From contig NZ_WUMK01000010.1 of NCBI RefSeq assembly GCF_009827055.1, forward strand, positions 222,751 to 286,750: DNA of 64,000 bases, written 5' to 3'. Made by a program: the position numbers and the translations under genes. Source of the DNA: Shinella kummerowiae (lineage in GTDB: Bacteria > Pseudomonadota > Alphaproteobacteria > Rhizobiales > Rhizobiaceae). Below the pieces are notes generated by a model. The model was not told the DNA's origin, ran no database searches, and saw only the letters and a list, made by a program, of their open reading frames with translations. Positions 8,156 to 16,986 of this stretch are shown here, piece by piece. Numbering within the stretch: the first letter of the stretch is position 1; each line of letters opens with the position of its first letter.

Positions 8156-9664
8156 ATGAACTGGCTTGAAAACCTGCGCCGCAGCTTCCTTGACTGGAAC
8201 GCCATGGCAGAAGTACTGCCGACCATGATCACGGTCGGCCTGAAGAACACGCTGATCCTTGCTGCGGCCTCGACGGTGTTGGGCGTTGTCATCGGCATGG
8301 TGCTCGCCATCATGGGCATTTCCAGATCACCTTGGCTGCGTATCCCCGCCCGTCTCTATACGGATATCTTTCGCGGCCTGCCTGCCATCGTCACCATCCT
8401 GCTGATCGGTCAGGGCTTTGCAAGGCTCGGCCGTGAACTCTTCGGCCCGTCACCCTATCCGCTTGGCATTCTGGCGCTCAGCCTGATCGCCGGCGCCTAT
8501 ATCGGCGAAATCTTCCGCTCGGGCATCCAGAGCGTCGACCGCGGCCAGATGGAGGCTTGCCGGGCACTGTCGATGAGCTACGGACAGGGCATGCGGCTCA
8601 TCGTCGTGCCGCAGGGTGTGCGCCGCGTGCTGCCGGCCCTCGTCAACCAGTTCATCGGCAACGTCAAGGATTCAAGCCTGGTCTATTTTCTCGGCCTATT
8701 GGCTTCCGAACGCGAGATCTTTCGCGTCGGGCAGGACCAGGCGGTCGTGACGGGCAATCTTTCGCCGTTGCTCTTGGCCGGTGTCTTCTATCTCATCGTC
8801 ACCGTGCCGCTCACTCATGTCGTCAACACCATCGACAATCGCCTGAGGATCGGCAAACAACGCCCGGCAATCATCACCAGTGGGCTGGAAGAAGTCAGCG
8901 AGCTCGACGGCGCTGGCCGCACTTCCGGCGCTGCGTTCAAGGGCGGCAGCCTCGACGTGCGCAATCTCGGCATGGCTTACGGCGAGCTCGATGTGCTCAA
9001 GGGCGTCGATCTTGCGGTGAAACCGGGCAGCGTCACCTGCATCATCGGCCCGTCCGGCTCGGGCAAGTCGACGCTACTGCGTGGGCTTAACCGTCTCGTC
9101 GAGCCGAAAAGCGGCGACATCCTCATTGATGGCGAGAGTATCCTTGCCAAGAAGCCGGAAACGCTGCGCCGGCGGGTCGGCATGGTATTCCAGCACTTCA
9201 ACCTCTTCCCCGACCACACAGCGTTGGAAAACGTCATGCTCTCGCTGACGAAGATCAAGGGTCTGCCGGCGGCGGAGGCCGAGCGCATCGCCAAGGCACG
9301 GCTCGCCGACGTCGGCCTTGCAAGCCGTCAGCATCATCGGCCGGGCGGCCTTTCCGGCGGCCAGCAGCAGCGGGTCGCCATCGCGCGTGCGCTCGCCATG
9401 GAGCCGGAAGTCATCCTCTTCGACGAGGTCACGAGTGCGCTCGACCCGGAACTGGTCAAGGGCGTGCTCAACCTGATGGCCGATCTCGGCAATCGCGGCA
9501 TGACGATGGTCGTCGTCACACACGAGATGGGCTTTGCCCGCCGCGTTGCCGATCAAGTCGTCTTCATGGACGAGGGGCGTGTGGTGGAGGCGGGCACGCC
9601 CGAAGCGATCTTCGACAACCCACAGAGTCCGCGGCTTCAGCGCTTCCTTGCGGAAGTGCTCTGA
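8156..9664 (+). CDS. Fused amino acid ABC transporter permease and ATP-binding protein
   Basis: 502 residues. Residues 1 to about 235 are a HisM/GlnP-type permease with about five membrane helices and the EAA loop region ([24 protein letters not shown], interacting with the ATPase). After a linker of about 30 residues, residues about 263-502 are a GlnQ-type nucleotide-binding domain. This has Walker [11 protein letters not shown]-loop QHFNLFP, signature [15 protein letters not shown], Walker [13 protein letters not shown] and the H-loop VVTHEMG. Most such systems encode the two parts separately; the fusion is known in rhizobia and actinobacteria. It forms the inner-membrane importer with the binding protein at 7259. 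Confidence 0.94.
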   Translation: MNWLENLRRSFLDWNAMAEVLPTMITVGLKNTLILAAASTVLGVVIGMVLAIMGISRSPWLRIPARLYTDIFRGLPAIVTILLIGQGFARLGRELFGPSPYPLGILALSLIAGAYIGEIFRSGIQSVDRGQMEACRALSMSYGQGMRLIVVPQGVRRVLPALVNQFIGNVKDSSLVYFLGLLASEREIFRVGQDQAVVTGNLSPLLLAGVFYLIVTVPLTHVVNTIDNRLRIGKQRPAIITSGLEEVSELDGAGRTSGAAFKGGSLDVRNLGMAYGELDVLKGVDLAVKPGSVTCIIGPSGSGKSTLLRGLNRLVEPKSGDILIDGESILAKKPETLRRRVGMVFQHFNLFPDHTALENVMLSLTKIKGLPAAEAERIAKARLADVGLASRQHHRPGGLSGGQQQRVAIARALAMEPEVILFDEVTSALDPELVKGVLNLMADLGNRGMTMVVVTHEMGFARRVADQVVFMDEGRVVEAGTPEAIFDNPQSPRLQRFLAEVL

Positions 9665-9679
9665 ATACAGGAGGAAGCG

Positions 9680-10687
9680 ATGACACGAACGATACGATGG
9701 GGCGTGCTCGGCTGCGCGGGCATCGCCGCGAAAGCGGTCATCCCCGCCATTCAGTCCAGCCGCCTCGGACGCGTGGCGGCCATTGCCTCGCGCGATCCGG
9801 ACAGGGCGACGGAGATGGCAGCGCGCTTCGGCATCGCCAAGGCCTATGGCAGCTATGAGGCGTTGCTGGCCGATCCCGAGATCGACGCGATCTACAACCC
9901 GCTGCCCAATCACCTGCATGTGCCCTTGACGATCAGCGCGCTGGAACATGGCAAGCCGGTGCTCTGCGAAAAGCCGATCGCCCTGGACGCCGCGCAAGCG
10001 ATGGACCTAGCGGTTGCGCAAAAGGCCGCCGGCCTGCCGGTCGCCGAAGCCTTCATGGTGCGCCATCACCCGCAGTGGAAGAAGGCGCGCCGCCTAGTCG
10101 ACGAAGGGCGCCTCGGGGAGGTGAAGGCGATCCAGACGATCTTCTCCTACTATCTCGACGACCCCGCGAATGTGCGTAACCAGGCGGATATCGGTGGCGG
10201 TGGCCTGTTCGACGTCGGCTGCTACGCCGTCAATACGGCCCGCTTCCTGTTCGGCGACGAACCGTTGCGGGCAATCGCGCTGTTGGAGCGGGATCCGGCC
10301 TTCGGCACAGACCGCCTGACGAGCGGCCTGTTGGCGTTCCCCGGAGGCAGGCAACTGGCCTTCATCTGCTCCACGCAGCTTGTTCTCACACAGAAGATCA
10401 CGGTGCTCGGAACGCATGCGCGCCTTGAAATACCGATTCCCTTCAACGCACCTGCCGACACGCCGACGGTCCTTGTCCTCAATGACGGTCGCGATCTGGC
10501 GGACGGCGGGCGCGAGGAGATCGCCATCGAGCCGGTCGACCAGTACCGCGAGCAGGCCGATGCCTTCGCAGAAGCTATCCTGACCGGCACGCCGCTCGAA
10601 ACCGGGCTGGATGATGCGGTCGCCAATATGAAGGCGATCGACGCGCTCTTCCGCTCCGCCGTCAGCGGACGCTGGGAAGAGCCCTGA
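9680..10687 (+). CDS. Gfo/Idh/MocA-family oxidoreductase
   Basis: 335 residues. The Rossmann fold lies at the N-terminus (WGVLGCAGIAAKAVIPAI) and the CEKP motif (GKPVLCEKPIALDAAQ) follows near residue 95, with its Lys acting in catalysis. The C-terminal GFO_IDH_MocA alpha/beta domain follows (GGGGLFDVGCYAVNTARFLF). These are NAD(P)-dependent dehydrogenases of sugars, inositols and sugar conjugates. It has a GGAGG ribosome binding site and follows the transporter fusion by 15 bases in the same operon. Together with the next gene it probably processes the imported compound; the substrate is not deducible. Confidence 0.93.
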   Translation: MTRTIRWGVLGCAGIAAKAVIPAIQSSRLGRVAAIASRDPDRATEMAARFGIAKAYGSYEALLADPEIDAIYNPLPNHLHVPLTISALEHGKPVLCEKPIALDAAQAMDLAVAQKAAGLPVAEAFMVRHHPQWKKARRLVDEGRLGEVKAIQTIFSYYLDDPANVRNQADIGGGGLFDVGCYAVNTARFLFGDEPLRAIALLERDPAFGTDRLTSGLLAFPGGRQLAFICSTQLVLTQKITVLGTHARLEIPIPFNAPADTPTVLVLNDGRDLADGGREEIAIEPVDQYREQADAFAEAILTGTPLETGLDDAVANMKAIDALFRSAVSGRWEEP

Positions 10688-10731
10688 CCGGCCCATCCAT
10701 CCGCATGACCAACCGATTGAAAGACACAATC

Positions 10732-11862
10732 ATGACCGACAACACCATCTCTTCGGCCGTCGTCATCGGCGCCGGCATCTTCGGCGTTTCCACTGGTGTT
10801 CAGCTTGCCCGGCGCGGCATCCGCGTGACCATCCTCAACGACGGCCCGCCGGCAAACGGCGCTTCCGGCCGCTCACTCTCCTGGCTGAACTCGGCACGCA
10901 TGCGCTCGAGACCCTATCACCGCCTTCGAATGGCTGGCATCGACCGCTACCGCACGCTCGCGGCGCGAAATGCCAACGCCGACTGGCTTCGTTTCGATGG
11001 TGGCCTGACGTGGGATGCTGAAGACGAGCGCAACGAGATCGACGCCGCCTATCGCCATGAGGCCTCGCTCGCCTATGATGCGCAACGGCTGTCGGCCGCC
11101 GACGTTGCCGGCGTCACGCCCGGCATCGACGCCACTGCAATCACGCCGCAGGGCGCGATCTTCAATCCCGGCGAGGGCTGGGTCGACCTGCCGGCGCTGA
11201 TCGGCCTGCTCCTCGAGGAATTTTCAGCGCTCGGCGGCGTGCTGGTGACGGACCAGGGGACGGCACGCGCCGTGATCGAAGGCGGCCGAGCGGTCGGTGC
11301 CGAGACAGCGACGGGCGGGCGTATTCGGGCGGATGCCGTCGTACTGGCGACGGGGCCTGCCGTGCCGCGAATGGCCGCGGAGAGTGGGCAGACCATCGGA
11401 GACGGGACACCGGTCGCCCTTCTGGTACAGACCAGGCCGCTCGCCCATCCCCTGCGCGCCGTCCTGAACACGCCGCGTGTTGCCGTTCGTCCGGCGCCCG
11501 GCAGCACGTTCTCGCTGGACGCCGACTGGGCGGCCGACGAAGGGGTGAAGCTGCGCGCGGATGGCGGATACGACATCGACAACAGCGTCGTTGCGGCTCT
11601 TCTGGCTGAGGCTGCAAAGGTGATGGAGGGCAACCCGAAGCTTGAGGTCGCCACGATCGGCGTCGGCGGCAAGCCGATCCCTGGTGACGGAGAGCCGGTC
11701 GTCGGCGGATTCAAGGAAATTCCCGGCTACTACGTCGCCTTCAGTCACAGCGGCGCGACGCTCGGCCTCATCGTCGGGGAGTTGCTCGCGTACGAGGTCG
11801 CAACAGGTTTCGAACATCCAATGCTTGCTACCTTCCGGCCAGAGCGTTTTTCCTTGAATTAG
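10732..11862 (+). CDS. FAD-dependent oxidoreductase (DadA/DAO type)
   Basis: 376 residues from 10732; an in-frame ATG at 10705 is a weaker alternative. The FAD-binding Rossmann motif is at the N-terminus (AVVIGAGIFGVSTGVQLARR). ANGASGRSLSWLNS is the second FAD-contact region, and the C-terminal FAD-closing segment is GYYVAFSHSGATLGLIVGEL. DAO-family flavoenzymes oxidise the C-N bond of amino acids, N-substituted amino acids or sarcosine-like compounds. Last gene of the 7259-11862 operon, before a terminator. With a polar amino acid importer and a MocA-like dehydrogenase, an opine- or Amadori-like substrate is plausible but unproven. Confidence 0.9.
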   Translation: MTDNTISSAVVIGAGIFGVSTGVQLARRGIRVTILNDGPPANGASGRSLSWLNSARMRSRPYHRLRMAGIDRYRTLAARNANADWLRFDGGLTWDAEDERNEIDAAYRHEASLAYDAQRLSAADVAGVTPGIDATAITPQGAIFNPGEGWVDLPALIGLLLEEFSALGGVLVTDQGTARAVIEGGRAVGAETATGGRIRADAVVLATGPAVPRMAAESGQTIGDGTPVALLVQTRPLAHPLRAVLNTPRVAVRPAPGSTFSLDADWAADEGVKLRADGGYDIDNSVVAALLAEAAKVMEGNPKLEVATIGVGGKPIPGDGEPVVGGFKEIPGYYVAFSHSGATLGLIVGELLAYEVATGFEHPMLATFRPERFSLN

Positions 11863-12167
11863 CCTCGTCCGACGACATCAGAAAGGTGAGCCTGTCGCGC
11901 CAGCGCGGCTCATCTTTCTTTTCGACGACGTCGTTTTGAATCCAATCAAGACCGTAGGAGCGCATTCTTCTCAATCGGGATTGATGAAGGACGCCTTCCC
12001 CCCGACGAAACGTGGGTACGCCCTCGATGAGGGAGCGTTTTCACCACTATACGGTCCGGCCTATTGGATTACGTTTGCTCAAGGGGCGGCCCATGCTCAA
12101 CCCCATAGAAGTTACAAGTCTCGCACGCTTCGCTTTCCCCATACCCTGCCGCCCCGCGCCGGAAAGC
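11863..12167. other. Intergenic region between convergent transcription units
   Basis: About 305 bases. It holds the terminator at 11882-11920 and otherwise nothing I can support; two short open frames here have no recognisable content. Confidence 0.5.
11882..11920 (+). terminator. Rho-independent terminator of the ABC/oxidoreductase operon
   Basis: AAAGGTGAGCC (11882-11892) pairs with GGCTCATCTTT (11907-11917) with one G-U pair and a 14-base loop, followed by CTTTTC. It lies 20 bases after the FAD oxidoreductase stop. Confidence 0.7.
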
Positions 12168-13064
12168 TCAAAGCCTGGCAAGCGCCTTCGCCTCGCCGGC
12201 CATGAAGTCGCAGAACAGTTTGACGCGCGGGGGGACGGTGCGTCCGAAGGCATGCAGGACGCTGAGGGGAAGCGTCGGCAGCGTGATATCCGGTGCCACT
12301 GAGACGAGCGTGCCCGCCCGCAATTCATCCGCAACCAGGCATCGCATAACGTAGGCGGCGCCCAGCCCGCCATGCGCGGCATGAATCAAGGCAGCACCCG
12401 TGTCGCAATCGATTCTCCCCCTTGGAGTGAAGGCCGTTCCGTCTGCCAGGTGGACAGGTCGCACCGTGCCACTCATCGCGTAGCGGGCGAAAGGCAGGTC
12501 GGCAAGAGCCTCAGCCGTTCTTGGATTGCCCCATGTCTCCAGAAAGGCGGGGGAGGAAACCACCACCATCGGCAAGTCCGCCAGACGACGGACGATAAGA
12601 TCGTCCTGCGTGGGAGTGCCGGCGCGCAAGGCGAGATCATAGTCTTCGCGGACAATGTTGACGAAGCGGTCGGTCAGCCCGACGTCCAGATGCAGATCCG
12701 GGTAGTCCACCGCAAAGGCGCTGAACAGGCGCGGAAGCAAGAGCGGCGCAAGTTCGGCAGGCATGCTGATGCGCAATCTTCCCGATGGTGTCATTTCCGA
12801 CCTGATGGCTTCGTCGCTCGCATCCAGCTCCCGCAAAAGCGGCGCGACGCGCTCGAAGAACACCTGCCCGTCCTGCGTCAGGGTGAGCGCGCGAGTGGTA
12901 CGCAGGAAAAGCCGCGTGTCGATCTTCTTCTCCAGGCGTGCCACGCTCTTCGAGATCGCCGACGGCGTGGTGCCCAGATCGCGTGCGGCCGCCGTGAACG
13001 ATCCCGCCTCGACCGTCCGCACGAAAGCCATCAGTCCCGATGTCTCATCCAGCAGATTTGGCAT
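12168..13064 (-). CDS. LysR-family transcriptional regulator
   Basis: 298 residues from the ATG at 13064, which has GGAG six bases upstream; in-frame ATGs lie 6 and 36 bases further upstream. HTH at residues about 12-60 (VEAGSFTAAARDLGTTPSAI then SKSVARLEKKIDTRLFLRTT), effector domain thereafter (GRLRISMPAELAPLLLPRLF). It belongs to the CrgA/PA-type LysR group that commonly controls a divergent SDR gene, and such a gene starts at 13162. The 97-base divergent gap should hold the binding site. Confidence 0.92.
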   Translation of the reverse strand: MPNLLDETSGLMAFVRTVEAGSFTAAARDLGTTPSAISKSVARLEKKIDTRLFLRTTRALTLTQDGQVFFERVAPLLRELDASDEAIRSEMTPSGRLRISMPAELAPLLLPRLFSAFAVDYPDLHLDVGLTDRFVNIVREDYDLALRAGTPTQDDLIVRRLADLPMVVVSSPAFLETWGNPRTAEALADLPFARYAMSGTVRPVHLADGTAFTPRGRIDCDTGAALIHAAHGGLGAAYVMRCLVADELRAGTLVSVAPDITLPTLPLSVLHAFGRTVPPRVKLFCDFMAGEAKALARL

Positions 13065-13161
13065 TGGCATCTCCGGGGCACAGATCATGTGCCTGATCAT
13101 GGTCTAAAGGCTTGAGGTCGCGAAGCTTATCTCACGCTCTGTTGAAAAGGAGATAAGCAAA

Positions 13162-13911
13162 ATGCAGCAGCTCAAGAACAAGGTCGCCGTTATCACCGGC
13201 GGCAATAGCGGCATCGGCAAGGCAACCGCGCAGCTCTTTGCCGAAGAGGGCGCGCAGATAATCATCACCGGGCGGCGTGCCGATGTCGTCGACCAGGCGA
13301 TCGCCGACATCGGCCACGGCGCGATCGGCCTCGTTGGCGACGTGGCCGACCTGGCGCATCATCAGAAGCTTGCCGACCTGGTGACGAGCAGATTCGGCAG
13401 GCTGGATGTCTACATGGCCAATGCCGGCATCATCAACCTCACCACGTCGGACAAGGTGACGCCGGAAGAATACGATCGGCACTTCGCCACGAATACCCGT
13501 GGGGTGTTTTTTGGCGTACAGACGGTCGCTCCACTGATTCGCGACGGCGGCAACATCATCGTCACCAGTTCGCTTGCCGCAACGAAGATCCTGCCGGACC
13601 ACACCGTCTATGCCGGCTCGAAAGCCGCGGTCGCCGCATTCGCCAAGAACTGGGCGATCGAGTTCAAACCGCGGAAGATTCGGGTCAACATCCTCAGCCC
13701 AGGGCCGGTCGAAACAGCGATTCTCGACAAGCTCGGCGTCTCGGAGGCCGATCGGCCGGCCTTCGAAAAGCACATGGCATCCCTCATTCCCGCAGGACGA
13801 ATGGGCCTGCCTGAAGAACTTGCGCGCGCGGCGCTGTTTCTTGCCTCTGACGCCGGAAGTTTCGTCAACGGCATCGAACTGCATGTCGATGGTGGCATGA
13901 CCCTGGTTTGA
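13162..13911 (+). CDS. SDR-family NAD(P)-dependent oxidoreductase
   Basis: 249 residues, classical SDR. The cofactor motif TGGNSGIG is near residue 14, NAG near residue 88, the catalytic Ser in VTSSLA, and the YAGSK active-site pair follows. The family-typical SPGPVETAI and C-terminal FVNGIELHVDGG are present. An AAGGAGAT ribosome binding site lies upstream. Cytosolic carbonyl/alcohol oxidoreductase, substrate unknown. Divergent from the LysR gene at 12168, which probably controls it. Confidence 0.94.
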   Translation: MQQLKNKVAVITGGNSGIGKATAQLFAEEGAQIIITGRRADVVDQAIADIGHGAIGLVGDVADLAHHQKLADLVTSRFGRLDVYMANAGIINLTTSDKVTPEEYDRHFATNTRGVFFGVQTVAPLIRDGGNIIVTSSLAATKILPDHTVYAGSKAAVAAFAKNWAIEFKPRKIRVNILSPGPVETAILDKLGVSEADRPAFEKHMASLIPAGRMGLPEELARAALFLASDAGSFVNGIELHVDGGMTLV

Positions 13912-13950
13912 AGCAGGCGCGCGCGCGCCTGCGCTCTCCTGAATGCGTTG

Positions 13951-13975
13951 CAGCCGGTTCGTCGCGAACCGGCTG
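13951..13975. terminator. Hairpin between convergent SDR and LysR genes
   Basis: CAGCCGGTTCG and CGAACCGGCTG form a perfect 11-bp stem with a 3-base loop. A 20-bp GC palindrome (13913-13932) precedes it directly after the SDR stop. There is no U-run, so termination is likely but not certain. Confidence 0.5.
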
Positions 13976-14127
13976 GAATCGTCTCTGACAACCGGCCGAA
14001 AGAGCCCGGCGTCGCCGAAAGCGGGCGCGAAGGGGCGGAAGGTGGGCTTCAGCGAGAGAGGGAAGGCCCCCGATCTCGGCAAGGCGTTTCCTGGCTGCCT
14101 TGCGCTCATCTGGCGCAATCCGCGTGT

Positions 14128-15024
14128 CTATCGTGGCGTGACCTCGTGGCCGAGCAGGCGGCGGATTTCCGCGAGGAAGAGCTGCAGCGCAGGTAACGGG
14201 TCGCGGTTGTGGTAAACGATATAGACCTCCGAAATCGGGGGATTTGGGCGGATCGGCAAGAAGACCAGGGGGCCAGAGGTCAGTCTGGCGATGCCCGCCG
14301 GCACGATACTGACGCCGAACCCTGCCACGATAAGGCTCGGAATAGACTGGGCGTCGATCACCTGCTGCGAGATGCGTGGTCGGTAACCGGCCGCGATCAC
14401 GCAAGCCATGACATAGGTGGCAAAGTCGGAGCTCTCGGGGCGTAGGACCACGAAGCGTTCCTCCCGCAGGTCGGTGATTAAGACGCTGGCATGCCCGGCA
14501 AGCCGATGGTCGCTACGCACCAGCGCCACCATTTCCTCCTGCCAGCCATATTCATATGCCAGTTCCTCATCGCGCGGCATCGAACGGTTGAAGCTGACGT
14601 CGGTGCGCCGGCTGAGCACCTCGTTGATCTGTGCGGTTGGAGATTGTTCGTTCACACGCAAAGTAATGCGCGGATGCGCCGCCGCAAACTCAGCCAGGAG
14701 TTCCGATAGGCCGCCACGCAGGATGGAGCCGGTGGTACCGATCTCGATCACACCATCCTGCCCACGCTGGATTTCGCGGATTTCCTGCAGGCTGCGTTCG
14801 TATTGATCGAGCATGTTGCGAGCCCGCAGCAAGAACAGTTCCCCCGCGCGCGTTAGTTTCACCCTGCGGCTGGTGCGGCTTATCAACTCAGTATGCAGTT
14901 CCCGCTCAAGTGTTTGAATCTGTGTGCTGAGCGGCGGCTGCGACATGTTCAGCCGCTGAGCCGCACGTGTAAAGTTCAGCTCTTCGGCGAGAACCACGAA
15001 ACACTGAAGTTGGCGTATTCTCAT
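14128..15024 (-). CDS. LysR-family transcriptional regulator
   Basis: 298 residues. The N-terminal HTH MRIRQLQCFVVLAEELNFTR AAQRLNMSQPPLSTQIQ is of the CbnR/CatR/BenM type, which respond to small carboxylates. Effector domain from about residue 90. The gene is divergent from a DctA-type carboxylate symporter at 15186 with a 161-base gap rich in ACAA/TTGT half-sites. Control of the symporter is inferred from position. Rhizobial dctA is usually controlled by DctBD with sigma-54, so a LysR control gene suggests a different carboxylate signal. Confidence 0.92.
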   Translation of the reverse strand: MRIRQLQCFVVLAEELNFTRAAQRLNMSQPPLSTQIQTLERELHTELISRTSRRVKLTRAGELFLLRARNMLDQYERSLQEIREIQRGQDGVIEIGTTGSILRGGLSELLAEFAAAHPRITLRVNEQSPTAQINEVLSRRTDVSFNRSMPRDEELAYEYGWQEEMVALVRSDHRLAGHASVLITDLREERFVVLRPESSDFATYVMACVIAAGYRPRISQQVIDAQSIPSLIVAGFGVSIVPAGIARLTSGPLVFLPIRPNPPISEVYIVYHNRDPLPALQLFLAEIRRLLGHEVTPR

Positions 15025-15185
15025 AGCGTGACCCTATAGATTGCTGACAAATCAATATTAGACAATGATATGACAATCACCAAATATGGATCCGTGGGGC
15101 GCCGTAGTGCGTGGGGGCGGTGGAGGCCGTGCATCCATAGGCATGCCGAGCGCGGGAGGCCCCTTTGCCATAGGGAGGAAAGAGC

Positions 15186-16496
15186 ATGCCGAATTGGTCC
15201 AGGTCCTTGTTTGGACAGGTCTGCCTTGCGCTGGTGCTGGGTATTGCCGCCGGTTTCTTTGTGCCGGATCTTGCCGCGAAAATGAAGCCACTCGGAGATG
15301 GCTTCATAAAGCTCATCAAGATGCTGGTCCCGGTCATCGTCTTTTGTGTCGTCGTTCATGGCATTGCGAGCGCCGGGGACCTCAAAAAGGTTGGCCGCGT
15401 CGGTATCCGCGCCCTCATCTATTTCGAGATTGTCACTACGATCGCCCTCGCGCTTGGTATCGCCATCGCCTACCTTTTCGGGCCAGGCCATGGCATGAAC
15501 ATTGACGTTGGTACACTCGATGCTTCGGCTCTCTCCTCTTATGTGGAAAAGGCACATGAGGTTTCGAGCGGCGGTACCGTCGAATTCCTGATGAAGCTGA
15601 TTCCGGCCACCATGATCAGCGGCTTCGCCCAGGGCGACGTGTTGCAGGTGCTCCTGGTCGCCATCCTCTTCGGCTGTGCGCTGGCGCAGGTCGGCGAGCG
15701 TGGCAAGCCGCTTCTCAGCATGATCGAACTCGCCGGCGAGGTGACGTTCAAAATCATGTCTTTCGTTGTGCGCCTCGCGCCCATTGGCGTCTTCGGCGCC
15801 ATCGCCTTCACGGTCGGTAAATACGGGGTCGGTTCTTTGGCGCAGCTCGGCTATCTGGTCGGGCTGTTCTACGTCACGATCGCGCTGTTCGTCTTCGTCG
15901 TGCTCGGCTTCATTTTGCACGCCGCAGGCTTCAGCATCCTCAAGCTACTGCGTTACCTCCGCACAGAGGTCAGCATCGTTGCAGGGACCGCCTCCAGCGA
16001 CGCCGTTCTGCCGCAAACCATGCGCAAGCTGGAGCATCTCGGTATCAAAGACTCGACCGTCGGCCTTGTCATCCCGACCGGCTATTCTTTCAACCTTGAT
16101 GCCTTTTCGATCTACTTGACGCTGGCAGCTGTTTTCATCGCCCAGGCGACCAATACGCCGCTCAGTTTCACAGATCTGCTCGCCATCCTCGGCGTGGCGC
16201 TGGTCACCTCCAAAGGCGCGCATGGCGTACCCGGCTCGGCGATCGTTATCCTCGCCGCGACGTTGGCGGCGATTCCAAGCATTCCTGCCATCGGCCTGGT
16301 TCTGGTGCTTTCGGTGGACTGGTTCATGGGTATTGCCCGCGCGCTGGGCAACTATCTCGGCAACTGCGTGGCGACTGTCGTCGTTGCTTCTTGGGTGGGC
16401 GATATCGATCGGGACCGCGCGCGGCGGGTGCTGGACGGCGAGATAATGGACGCGCCGCAGCCATCCGACGTCGCCGCGCAGCCGGCCAAGGGCTGA
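15186..16496 (+). CDS. dctA: C4-dicarboxylate/proton symporter, DctA type
   Basis: 436 residues with about eight membrane helices and two re-entrant loops. DctA/DAACS family landmarks: LGDGFIKLIKMLVPVIVFCV near residue 40; a Ser-rich re-entrant region (SIVAGTASSDAVLPQTMRKL); the NLDAFSIYL segment equivalent to the NMDGT substrate/cation site; and the SKGAHGVPGSAIVILAATL loop. The protein imports dicarboxylates across the inner membrane with cations. GAGGAAAG precedes the ATG. The sequence is divergent from the textbook NLDGT form (here NLDAFS), as in many paralogous DctA proteins, so the exact substrate may be another carboxylate. Confidence 0.9.
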   Translation: MPNWSRSLFGQVCLALVLGIAAGFFVPDLAAKMKPLGDGFIKLIKMLVPVIVFCVVVHGIASAGDLKKVGRVGIRALIYFEIVTTIALALGIAIAYLFGPGHGMNIDVGTLDASALSSYVEKAHEVSSGGTVEFLMKLIPATMISGFAQGDVLQVLLVAILFGCALAQVGERGKPLLSMIELAGEVTFKIMSFVVRLAPIGVFGAIAFTVGKYGVGSLAQLGYLVGLFYVTIALFVFVVLGFILHAAGFSILKLLRYLRTEVSIVAGTASSDAVLPQTMRKLEHLGIKDSTVGLVIPTGYSFNLDAFSIYLTLAAVFIAQATNTPLSFTDLLAILGVALVTSKGAHGVPGSAIVILAATLAAIPSIPAIGLVLVLSVDWFMGIARALGNYLGNCVATVVVASWVGDIDRDRARRVLDGEIMDAPQPSDVAAQPAKG

Positions 16497-16986
16497 AGAG
16501 AGCAGTCCTGGGTGGAGGTGTCGCTCGGGGCGATCGAGAGCAAGGCGGAGGCGCTGTTCGCGCGGCAACGCATCGAGCGCCTCACCTTGCTCGCAAGCCA
16601 GTTGATGGCGATGAGCTGGTTGCCGCGCGTGCTGGCGGCGTCCGAGGCGGTGAACCCGACGATCCGCATCGGCCTTAGGATGGAGGGCTCACAGCCCAAG
16701 GCGGCCTCGAACAGTCTTGAGAGAAGGCTGTTGTGGCCCGCGCCCGAACCTCGAAGGTACCGAAGGTCTTTCCTAAGTATGCCTCTCAAGCCACGGAAGC
16801 CTCTAGATCCGCAAACGTGTGCGGGTCTCGTTACCATCGGGCGCCCTGTCATCGAAGAAGGGCGCCTCGGCTTCGCAGACCGGACTGAACAGACAGCTTT
16901 ATTGGTTGCGGATCAATGGCGGAACTCCATCTCCCGAAGACAAAAGACGGAGTTGCATCGTGATTGGCGTCGTGTTCGCGCACGCG
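16497..16986. other. Intergenic region between dctA and the convergent tctA
   Basis: 490 bases. A GTG-started frame (16512-17024) and a reverse frame (16352-16852) cross it, but neither shows a family or clean ribosome binding site. I see no repeat or clear terminator. It may be decayed coding sequence. Confidence 0.4.
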
